This document shows positions 10,119 through 19,120 of a stretch of DNA of 64,000 bases, piece after piece. Position 1 is the stretch's first letter; each line of letters starts with the position of its first letter. Source of the DNA: Dastarcus helophoroides (taxonomy: Eukaryota; Arthropoda; Insecta; Coleoptera; Bothrideridae); the NCBI GenBank assembly GCA_028583605.1, contig CM053331.1, positions 37,889,283 to 37,953,282 of the forward strand. Direction: 5' to 3'. Position numbers and translations under genes: made by a program. The notes below the pieces were generated by a model. That model had not been told where the DNA came from. It ran no database searches and worked only from the letters and a program-made list of their open reading frames with translations.

Positions 10119-10466
10119 AGAAGTCAGTGTGGTTAGTGGCTTAGTAATTAGTAAATAAGTAGGGAGTTACTGTTCAGTTGAAGTGTGCCGAGTTAATTTG
10201 ATAATAAAGTGGGTATTATTCACACGTGGTAATCAATTCGAACCAATAAAGCCCGTAACAGTATCATTTCAACGTCAATATCCCAATAATGCAGAATCAT
10301 ATTGTCCTCGGGGGTTATTTTTAAAATCTTTTCTACTGCTGTAATCCCCCAGAATACCAAACTCATAAATTTAGTAAAATTAGATGCTCTGGTGCAAGTT
10401 GTATCCAATAACGCACATTCATGCTGTCATGTGGGGCTATTTTTGCTAATTGTCGAGCGTATTTAG

Positions 10467-10649
10467 CCACCAGAATTAGAAACAAAGGGGAATATTTATA
10501 GTTTCCTGCAGACGATATACGAGGAGAAAGTCAACGGGTTGACCCACATCCAGAGATTCCTGGAGCACGAAATTTACTCGGCGACGGATGCCAACGGGAA
10601 AAGTTATGCTTCCTGCTTTTTTTACATAATACTTTTGGCAACTTATGGT
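10467..10649 (+). CDS. Orphan exon-like open stretch, product unknown
   Basis: From 10511 codon choice changes sharply to GC-rich coding style (GAG, GTC, AAC, CTG, CAC). A CTGCAG acceptor-like site lies just before. The chain reads TIYEEKVNGLTHIQRFLEHE and then about 13 polar residues. The frame is open from 10467 and ends at TAA 10647-10649 after a short hydrophobic tail. No good donor was found at the GC-rich end near 10606. It may be a terminal exon of a plus-strand gene whose other exons are elsewhere, or a fossil. The family is not recognised. Confidence 0.4.
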
Positions 10650-11226
10650 TAAAGGTTCCTCTTTACTTGGAGCTAATGCAAGAGTTATTTGTTTATAAAT
10701 AATGTGTCAACACGATGCGATTATCATCGATGATTTTCTTCAGGTAAAATCGACGTAACAGTCAAGGTTATGAAGGTTTTCAGTCGCGCCAATATTCACT
10801 CGATGAATACAAACTGGAACGAATTCGATTAAAGTGATGTTTGGGTTGTTAGCGAATATCCATCAACTGGGGATAAATAAAGTCTAAAAATTTGGTTCGA
10901 TTTTTGGCGTCTGCGGTGTGTTTTGTGTTTCAGAGACTGGAAGTTGTGTATCACTTTCTATTAATAGGTAATACGTTTCATTTTTAGTTGTTCTATATGC
11001 GTACTCTTAGATTTTTAGACAGAAATTAAGTCCAGTTTTCTATTCTTTAGGAAAATGATCAAGATGAATGAGGAAGAGGATTAGGGGATTATTGCTCTCG
11101 CTCGCGTGTGTCTTTCTCTCTTCTCTCACTGTGTATATTCACTCAGTCGATATATATACCTCTTTATCTATCACCCAATGTACCTATCCATCCGTTTACT
11201 TAATTTAGTGATTAATCTACTTAATA
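10650..11226. other. Unique spacer with a CT/GAGA-rich patch
   Basis: No open frame. At 11094-11140 there is a pyrimidine-rich run with several CTCTC/TCTCT words, that is GAGA-type sites on the minus strand, just before the minisatellite. Confidence 0.35.
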
Positions 11227-13747
11227 TTGTTCCATCTCTCTATCTTTTCATCTCTTAATCTATCCAACCATCTGCCTACTCATCCAATCGTTTACCTATT
11301 CATCCAATCGTCTATTCATTCACCCAACCATCTACCTATTCATCCAAGCGTCTACCTATTCATCCAACCGTCTACCTATTCATCCAATCGCCTATCCATT
11401 CACCCAACCATCTACCTATTCATCCAATCGTCTATTCATTCACCCAACCATCTACCTATTCATCCAAGCGTCTACCTATTCATCCAACCATCTACCTCTT
11501 CATCCAACCGTTTACCTATTTATCCAATCGTCTATCCATTCACCCAACCATCTACCTATTCATCCAACCGTCTACGTATTCATCTAACCATCTACCTATC
11601 ATTAAACAATCTACCTATTCATCCAACCGTCTACCTATTCATCCAATCGTCTATCCATTCACCCAACCATCTACCTATTTATCAAACCATCTAACCGTCT
11701 ACCTATTCATCCAATCGTTTATCCATTCACCCAACCATCTACCTATTCATCAAACCATCTAACCGTCTACCTATTCATCCAATCGTTTATCCATTCACCC
11801 AACCATCTACTTATTCAACAAACCGTCTACCTATTCATCAAACCATCTAACCGTTTACCTATTCATCCAACCATCTATCCATTCATTGAGCCATCTACCT
11901 ATTCATCCAATCGTCTATCTATTCACCCAATCATCCACCTATTCATCCAACCATCTACCTATTCATCCAACCGTGTATCCATTCACCCAACCATCGACCT
12001 ATTCATCCAACCGTCTACCTATTCATCCAATCGTCTATCCATTCACCCAACCATCTACCTATTCATCCAACCGCCTACCTATTCATCAAACCATCTAACC
12101 GTCTATCTATTCATCCAACCATCTACCTATTCATCCAACAGTCTACCTATTCATTCATACATCCATCTCTCAAACTATTCATCCAACCATCTACCTATTC
12201 ATCCAACAGTCTACCTATTCATCCAATCGTCTATTCATTCACCCAACCATCTACCTATTAATCCAACCATCTACCTATTCACCCAACCATCTACCTATTA
12301 ATCCAACCATCTACCTATTTATCCAAGCGTCTACCTATTAATCCAACCATCTACCTATTCATTCAACCGTTTACCTATTTATCCAATCGTCTAGCCATTC
12401 ATCCAACCATTTACCTATTGATTCAACCGTCTGCCTATTCATCCAACCGTCTACCTATTCATCCAACCATCTACCTATTCATTGAGCCATTTACCTATTC
12501 ATCCAACCGTCTACCTATTCATCCAATCGTCTATCCATTCACCCAACCATCTACCTATTCATCCAACCGTCTACCTATTCATCCAACCATCTACCTATTC
12601 ATCAAAGGGTCTACCTATTCATCCAAGTGTCTATCCATTCACCTAACCATCTATCTATTCATCCAATCGTCTACCTATTCATCCAATCGTCTATCCATTC
12701 ACCCAACCATCTACCTATTCATCCAAGGGTCTACCTATTCATCCAATCGTCTATCCATTCACCCAACCATCTACCTATTCATCCAAGCGTCTACCTATTC
12801 ATCCAACCATCTACCTATTCATCCAACCGTCTACCTATTCATCCAATCGTCTATCCATTCACCCAACCATCTACCTATTCATCCAACCGTCTATCCATTC
12901 ACTCAACCATCTACCTATTCATCAAACCATCTACCTATTCATCCAACAGTCTACCTATTCATCCAATCGTCTATCCATTCACCCAACCATCTACCTATTC
13001 ATCCAACCATCTACCTATTCATCCAACCGTCCATCCATTCACCCAATTATCTACCTATTCATCCAAGCGTCTATCCATTCACTCAACCATCTACCTATTT
13101 ATCCAACCGTCTATCCATTTACCCAATCATCTACCTATTCATCCAATCGTCTATCCATTCACCCAACCATCTACCTATTTAGCTAACCGTCTATTCATTC
13201 ACCCAACCATCTAGTTATTCATTCAAGCGTCTACCTATTGATTCAACTATCTACCTATTCATCCAACCGTCTATCCATTCACCTAACCATCTCCCTATTC
13301 ATCCAAGCGTCTACTTATTCACCCAACCGTTTGCCTATTTATCCAATCGTCTATCCATTCATCCAACCATCTACCTATTCATCCAACCTTCTACCTATTC
13401 ATTGAACCATCTATCTATTCATCCAACCGTCTACCTATTCATCCAATCGTCTATCCATTCATCCAACCATCTACCTATTCATCAAACCATTTAACCGTCT
13501 ACCTATTCATCCAACTATCTACCTATTCATCCAACCGTCTATCTATTCATCCAATCGTCTATCCATTCACCCAACCATCTACCTATTCTTCCAACCGTCT
13601 ACCTATTCATCAAACCATCTACCTATTCATCCAATCGTCTATCCATTCATCCAACCGTCTATCTATTCATCCAACCGTCTACCTATTCATTCATACATCC
13701 ATCTCTCAAACTATTCATCCATTCATCTACCTATTCATCCACCCATC
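11227..13747 (+). repeat. 20-bp minisatellite, about 125 copies
   Basis: Units such as CTACCTATTCATCCAACCAT or its CCGT, CGT and CCATTCACCC variants follow each other for about 2.5 kb with little drift. The plus strand is nearly stop-free, so frames of up to 254 codons appear, rich in H-P-x-x-Y-L-F-I. They shift between frames with every unit because 20 is not divisible by three, and they are not genes. Two larger sub-blocks (for example TCATTCATACATCCATCTCT at about 12152 and 13688) recur, showing local duplication of multi-unit segments. Confidence 0.95.
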
Positions 13748-14013
13748 TATCTCTTAATCTTTTTTTTTTATGTTCCATCCACCCGCAAACGATAACCCTA
13801 TTACGGCTTCAAAGCACGGCGAGTAGGATGCAGAAACAAGGATAGATAGCGATGAACCGCCTTCTTAAATAAGGATATGTTTGGGGAAAATTCTGTTCGC
13901 TAAACGAGTTCCGTAGCTGGGAAGTTCTATAGAAGAAGACACTTCGTAGTGTAGAGAACAGCAGATACCGGGAGTACGTTATGTGAAATGAATAAGTAGA
14001 GTTTTGAGTAGTG
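13748..14013. other. Unique spacer
   Basis: A poly-T run at 13760 ends the minisatellite; the rest is unique sequence without a supported frame. Confidence 0.4.
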
Positions 14014-14084
14014 GTGGCGATGGCTCCGTGGTTAGGAGTCTGGCCTATAACGTGACAGTCCTGGGTTCGACTCTCAGTCGCTGA
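14014..14084 (+). ncRNA. tRNA-like sequence (tRNA pseudogene or SINE head)
   Basis: A Pol III A-box-like TGGCTCCGTGG (14021) and a B-box-like GGTTCGACTCT (14064) are spaced as in a tRNA. A cloverleaf can be drawn: acceptor GTGGCGA/TCGCTGA with one mismatch and two wobbles, D stem GCTC/GAGT, T stem CTGGG/CTCAG. The anticodon arm (14040-14058) does not form a proper 5-bp stem with a 7-nt loop, so a working tRNA is unlikely. A TTTTT terminator lies at 14092-14096. The 24-bp tandem repeat 110 bp downstream could be a SINE tail. Confidence 0.5.
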
Positions 14085-14201
14085 TCACATATTTTTAACT
14101 CTACTACAGTAGACAGAAGTCTTTAGTGTGTCAAGCTGGAATTTGCTGCCTCAGACAGTCGTGTATACCTCAAAAATCTTGCCTTTAGGAGAATCAACTT
14201 A

Positions 14202-14391
14202 TTTATCTATCCCTCCATCGATCCATTAATCTATCCCTCCATCGATCCATTAATCTATCCCTCCATCGATCCATTAATCTATCCCTCCATCGATCCATTA
14301 ATCTATCCCTTCATCGATTCATTTATCTATCCCTCCATCGATCCATTAATCTATCCCTCCACCGATCCATTGATCTATCCCTTTATCATCC
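14202..14391 (+). repeat. 24-bp tandem repeat, 8 copies
   Basis: Eight near-identical units of the form TAATCTATCCCTCCATCGAT plus CCAT, with the last copy broken. Each carries ATCGAT. It lies just 3' of the tRNA-like sequence. Confidence 0.9.
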
Positions 14392-15572
14392 AATCCTTCC
14401 ACCTTTTTAAGATTTGCAAGTTATTTCTTTACAAAGAAATCGTTTAGGGTCACTCGCTGCCTCTAGTGTATCTACCCCATTTCTTTACTTCCGTTCTTAG
14501 AGACCAACACTTTTCAGATTGGTTTCACGAAGGCGCCACTACCGAAATGCGTAGTGCTTCAAATAGTTTGACAAGTGACGAACTTGGTTGTGGACCAAAT
14601 GCCCTTAGGTAAACAACGACTAGCCAACTTGGTTATGGACCAAACATTCAAAGTAAACATCGACTAATCGATCGGGGGATCCTCCAAATGCTAATTAAAT
14701 CAGATATGTGCCAGAATCCATAACTGGGTTATTAATAAAACTATTTACTTGAATCAGACAGCCGATGCGTAAACAGTCACTTTTTGATAAATATTAATTC
14801 TGGTCGATCTGTTGGTCTTAATTTTATACAATTCACATATTTCGATTTATCACAATTCGGACGGACTCCCAGGATCAAACTCGATATGTTTGGGAATTGT
14901 CTTGGAATTGTGTTCTCACATGATTTTTAATTTGATTTTTACCGGCTTCGTTATACATTCAAATCGTTCCTCATTACAAAGTTATCGAAAATTATACTTT
15001 CTAAATACCAAACTTCTGTTGGATTATTAATTATCGCCGTTTTTACCAGGTGTGGACCCAAGCGACTTGCATCAGAGATTTTATTTTGAATATATATTAC
15101 CAAGTTGATTGAAAGTCCAAAGGGATAAGTAAATTTGATCCTATTTACATAATTATTAGAAAGTCCCACACTTGGGTACTTATTGTCGAAGTATAATGTC
15201 TAGGATACGTTTTAATTATTATTTATTGATACTATTACACCCACCATTTGGTGTAATTATTGGTTGTAACATCTAGATTGCAAGGTATTAATTTCTGGTT
15301 TATTTAGTAGAGTAGCCGGACGATTATATCGATTAGAATAACATTACTTCGTTATACATAACTAAAGTGAAGTAGTTAAACTTTCAGATACTCACAAAAC
15401 ATTATAAGAGCTGAATTCCAACAAAATCCGATAGATGAAATAAGAGTAGAACCTCTACCAAAAGGTAAAAAAGGAGTAAAGGAGTAGAATCTCTACCAAA
15501 AGAATGTAGTTATCTCTCCCACTTCTGATCTACCATCGACTGTTTTCGAAATTGTTCTTCATAAAGAAGTGG
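14392..15572. other. Mostly unique DNA with small local duplications
   Basis: A 48-bp segment containing ACTTGGTTGTGGACCAAA (about 14583) is repeated directly at about 14630. A 21-bp block GAGTAGAACCTCTACCAAAA (about 15446) is repeated at about 15483. The 72-codon frames at 14812-15030 and 14951-15169 overlap on opposite strands and are not supported as genes. Confidence 0.45.
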
Positions 15573-15722
15573 GCAGTGATCTTTTCACTGCCAAAGGGCC
15601 AGTGATCTTTTCACTGCCAAAGGGTCAGTGATCTTTTCACTGCCAAAGGGTCAGTGATCTTTTCACTGCCAAAGGGCCAGTGATCTTTTCACTGCCAAAG
15701 GGTCAGTGATCTTTTCACTGCC
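15573..15722. repeat. Array of six 26-bp hairpin units
   Basis: CAGTGATCTTTTCACTG recurs exactly every 26 bp at 15574, 15600, 15626, 15652, 15678 and 15704. Each is an inverted repeat (CAGTGA...TCACTG, 5-nt loop; in some copies 7-8 bp with flanking GC). The spacer is CCAAAGGG(C/T). The copies are almost identical although the flanks are diverged. Confidence 0.95.
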
Positions 15723-15750
15723 TGTTAGTTCCCCGAGTCGTCTTTCTTTA

Positions 15751-16115
15751 TCAATTTAGGAGTCGCTTAAATCAGGGCTGTCAGGAGAATTAAAAACACT
15801 ACTGCTTATGCACCAACGCCTCGAGCAAGTCAATCCTCAAGAAATATTCTATTTTGTGGTTTGTTCCAGTGATGCCTAGCGTAAAACGTCAAAGATTATC
15901 CCATCCGTTCACAACGACTTGCAATCCTCATCAATTTAGTACTCGCTTAAATCATGTCCGTAAGGCGAATCAGAAACCACCTATACGCCAACGCTTGGGG
16001 TATTTCAATCGTCGAGAAATATTCCATTGTGGTTTGTTCCTCGACGCCTTTTTATCAGTCTAGCGTTGCGTAAAACGTCAAAGGTTATCACCCGTTCGCA
16101 GCGACTTCTAATCTT
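15751..16115. repeat. Tandem duplication of about 180 bp
   Basis: Copy 1 (15751-15930) and copy 2 (15931-about 16115) both begin TCAATTTAG. They share the words CGCTTAAATCA, GAAATATTC, TGTGGTTTGTTCC and GCGTAAAACGTCAAAG in the same order. Divergence is around 25-30 %, so the duplication is old. Copy 2 overlaps the minus-strand open frame at 16005-16220. Confidence 0.8.
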
Positions 16116-16220
16116 GGCATCTATTTCATAATCTCCTTGTCGTTTTAGGATAAATTTAGATCGCTCTAGTGAAACGAACAAAACATTGGGCCACCCAAGC
16201 ACCCCGATTATTACGCCCAT
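16005..16220 (-). pseudogene. FLYWCH-like coding remnant
   Basis: A 71-codon frame whose middle reads FVSLERSKFILKRQGDYE and whose end reads NARLIKRRRGTNHN. The order F-x9-L-x3-G, then a C-x-A-R-L-like block and a His fits the outline of the FLYWCH zinc finger (F...G...L...GY.Y...WxC...CxAR...HxH). The W-x-C pair and second His are absent, so zinc binding is unlikely. FLYWCH domains occur in mod(mdg4)-type chromatin proteins and in some transposases. The match is by eye and weak. It overlaps the second copy of the 180-bp duplication. Confidence 0.25.
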
Positions 16221-17027
16221 AAGTGGAGTAAGATCGAGTTACCTGGTTTGTTTAATTACCAATATTTACCTTTCGCTTCATAATCGCAATAGAATGCTAT
16301 TGTTTCAAAGTTCAATGGCTGCGCGGGGAATGATATATGACGTTGTAAAATAGGTAATTAATAGCTCGGAACAGACGCCTACCACAACTAGGAAGTATAA
16401 TTAAAAATCATATTGATAAAGCGCGCCTGTTGCTTCATCCGGTTTTCCAAGGAAACGTGATTTAAGGACCGAAGAAACCTTAACACCTGCCCCTTATTAA
16501 TATTTATGCGTCTTCAAATTATTTTTGAAGCTAACGACACACAACTACAACAAATAGTTTTATTTCCAGTTACGCAAGGCTAACGACGAGGCGAGAAAAT
16601 ATGTTAATTTTCCTTTAGAATCGGTTTCTACTTGCACCATCGGTTGCATTTCTGCAAAACGCAATTTCAATATGCAAGACAAACATATACGCGAGCACGT
16701 AAAGGTAAATCCCATATTAAATTATGCAAATCTGATAACATTACCGAGAATCAGAAATAATAGGCAACGATTTCACTCAATGAATTCAAAGGAAGAGAAA
16801 CCTTCCCTGCAGATTTCCAGTGAATGGAACGGTGGGGTTCCTGTTTGGTCACTCGAGTTGGTAAACCCAGGTAGAAATTCGTGCTAATTGTACTTGGTGG
16901 AGTATTGATTGCCTTCGGAACGGCCACATCTTAATGTTGTTTGGTTTATGTTGCTTCATTTTCCTACTTGAAATTTAAAATATGGAAATTTCCAAAATTG
17001 TATTTTGTTTACAAGGCTGAATTTTAT
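16221..17027. other. Unique DNA with an unsupported open frame
   Basis: A 71-codon plus frame at 16672-16887 has mixed composition (for example SLQISSEWNGGVPVWSLELV) and could be part of an exon, but no family, acceptor or donor is evident. Confidence 0.25.
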
Positions 17028-17375
17028 CATTAAGACAACTCGATTTCGCTATTAGACTAGATTCTCTTATAAGACGACTGGATTCTGTCATTAATAATAC
17101 CCAATTCTGTCATTAAGACAACTCGATTTCGTCATTAGACTAGATTCTCTTATTAAGACGACTGGATTCTGTCATTAATAATACTCAATTGTGTCATTAA
17201 GACAACTGGATTACGTCATTAGACTAGATTCTCTTATTAAGACGACTGGATTCTGTCATTAAGAATACTCAATTCTGTCATTAAGAATACTCAATTCTGT
17301 CATCAAGATAACTGGATTCTGCCATTAAGATGACTAGGTTTAGTCCTTAAATCAATTGGATATTGTCATTAAATA
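17028..17375 (+). repeat. 21-bp repeat organised in three 84-bp higher-order units
   Basis: The basic unit is close to CATTAAGACAACTGGATTCT plus GT. Four different monomers make an 83-84-bp block that repeats at 17028, 17111 and 17195. From 17279 single monomers continue and fade out by 17375. Blocks are far more alike than monomers within a block, the signature of higher-order amplification. Confidence 0.9.
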
Positions 17376-17644
17376 CCGAATAATAATCGTTTTAATGTTG
17401 TTTCTTTGAAGATGTTGTCAACAAAATTACCAATTCTTTTAAATAAACTGGCTGATTACCAATACAAAGAAATTGACAACGATAAAATATCGATCATTTG
17501 AATGAAGGATGCAACGAAGGAATTAAAACGAAGATTTCAAGAAATTAAAAACCGAATGTATAATTCCGGACTTGTCACGATAATGATGGAAAGAAGTGAC
17601 CCGAAGCAAAAACTTTATGTAAACGAAAGGTGCAACAGATGGCA

Positions 17645-17654
17645 TATATAAAAG
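17645..17654 (+). promoter_or_regulatory. Candidate TATA box
   Basis: TATATAAAAG is a strong TATA match. Transcription would begin near 17675. A donor-like AAAAAAG/GTAACC at 17709 could end a short first exon. No downstream coding exon was recognised, so the promoter is a proposal only. Confidence 0.3.
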
Positions 17655-17709
17655 CTTCCTCATTGTGTATACAATTCTACGCGGTACATCCTGCCGTTTT
17701 TAAAAAAGG

Positions 17710-18420
17710 TAACCATAATAATAGACATTAAGAAAGGCCGAAAGATACTAAATAGCTTCAAAAAAAGTTGATTTAATCCGTTCACGGGACAAAATCTAGA
17801 AAAAATATTCCAAGGTGTACTGTGACGTAGCACTCGATGAAATTTAGCGATTTAGCTTAAAAATTTTAATAACCCAATAGCATAGTTATAGAATTAGAAT
17901 ATTAATGGCTTTTAACAAAACTCGTTTGGAATATTCATTTGTTAAATCGATTAAAATCGAAGAATTGGGGGACCCATCGAGTTAATCGACCTCGTTGGCA
18001 ACGCCAACATGGACAGTCCAATTCTAATTGATCTCTTGTTTCGTCGCTGTCTAGGTACTAGGTACGTAACAGTGACGAAAAAATCATAAGCGAGATAAAA
18101 GAAAAACACAAGAAACTACAAAAAGCAAATACTAATCGTTTAATTTCTGAAACTATTTTACTAGATTATACATAATTCTTTGTTAACATTGTTCTGTTTT
18201 GAAAAAATATTCGAATTGCTGCTACTATTACATATTATTAAGTATAATTCACTCGTAACGGGCAACATACCCTTTTAAATAAGAAAAAATTAAAAATTTT
18301 CTGATTTTTAAAATTTTGACATATAGGTACGACTAATTTGATATTTAAAAATGCCTCATGGTAACTGACAAATAAGTTAGATTTTAGTTGAATAGAATAC
18401 AAAAAAACCAACCTTTATGA
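17710..18420. other. Unique AT-rich spacer
   Basis: No supported frame or repeat. Confidence 0.4.
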
Positions 18421-18485
18421 CAGACGGACCCGAGTGAGGTTATAAGGGTTCCGTCTTTTCCTTTTAAGGTACGGAACCCTAAAAA
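18421..18485 (+). mobile_element. Retroelement-type 3' tail with GGTTCCGT hairpin
   Basis: CAGACGGACCC leads to AGGGTTCCGT (18445-18454), a 16-bp loop, and the exact inverse ACGGAACCCT (18471-18480) followed by AAAAA. The combination of a CAGACGGAC-type tract, this hairpin and a short A-tail is a widespread short repeat in lepidopteran and some other insect genomes, which I associate with non-LTR or SINE tails from memory. Only the end is present. Confidence 0.5.
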
Positions 18486-19120
18486 CTGAAATTAGAAAAA
18501 CTGAAAAGAGATGAAAAACTAATTTTGTAAATACTAGTATCGGGTTAGTCGAATGTCAAAATTCATTTTTTTTATAACTTGATAATTTTTTTCAATACAG
18601 AACCATGTTAATATCAAGCAAAAATTTACAAGTTACTTTAAAATAACTAAGATACATTATTTTAAAATATATTTAATTGCAAATCTGTTGTACAACAAAA
18701 TTAAAAAAAAAAAAGATCCAACAAGCTACTTTAAAAACTGATGTACATAATTCAGTCAGACGTTTAGAAACAACAAGTTTTTTTAATTAAACGTCTTAAT
18801 GAATCTACGTTCATTAGTTTCGTCAAAACACACACAATTATACAGAGTATGTCATTAGCACAATAAAGCCCAACAATTCTTCGACAAAAAAATCTTTTTA
18901 TACAGGGGTACACTACTACAATAAGTCGCATGTTTTTCACTAGACAAGGTAAACATACACCATGAACAAAGTTAGGGAGGGGGGGTTTGTGATTAATTAG
19001 ACCTCCCCCCAACCCTCGTCCAAATATAAAAATCTGACATATGCAGAAAAAAACGAATGTCGATACTAAGAAAAATTGAAAAATTTCGAAAAAAGAAGAA
19101 GAACTTGAAACTTCCCAAAA
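18486..19120. other. Unique spacer
   Basis: The 82-codon minus frame at 18764-19012 is Cys-rich but has no recognisable domain. A G/C homopolymer patch lies at 18975-19010. Confidence 0.35.

Larger units (their letters stand above)
9885..10260 (+). mobile_element. Solo LTR of an LTR retrotransposon, 376 bp
   Basis: The element begins TGTAACG and ends CGTAACA, a near-inverted pair with the TG...CA ends of LTRs. It is flanked on both sides by the same four bases GTAT (9881-9884 and 10261-10264), a target-site duplication of the size usual for Ty3/gypsy-type elements. Inside are TATAAAAGG at 10081, an initiator-like TCAGTT at about 10113, and AATAAA signals at 10203 and 10245, so U3, R and U5 can be read in order on the plus strand. 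No internal region, primer-binding site or second LTR follows, so it arose by LTR-LTR recombination. It sits 1.0 kb upstream of the Myc ATG in divergent orientation. Confidence 0.85.

Noticed and set aside
11227..13214. Frames of 70-254 codons rich in I-H-P-x-x-Y-L-F
   Set aside because: Translations of the 20-bp minisatellite, present in more than one frame.
14014..14084. Functional tRNA gene
   Set aside because: The anticodon arm cannot pair as 5 bp with a 7-nt loop and the acceptor has a terminal mismatch; kept only as tRNA-like.
15573..15722. CRISPR-like array
   Set aside because: Repeats are contiguous with constant 8-9-bp spacers and the context is eukaryotic; no unique spacers and no cas genes.
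18764..19012. 82-codon Cys-rich minus frame as a secreted peptide
   Set aside because: No signal peptide pattern, irregular cysteines, AT-driven composition and it spans a homopolymer patch.
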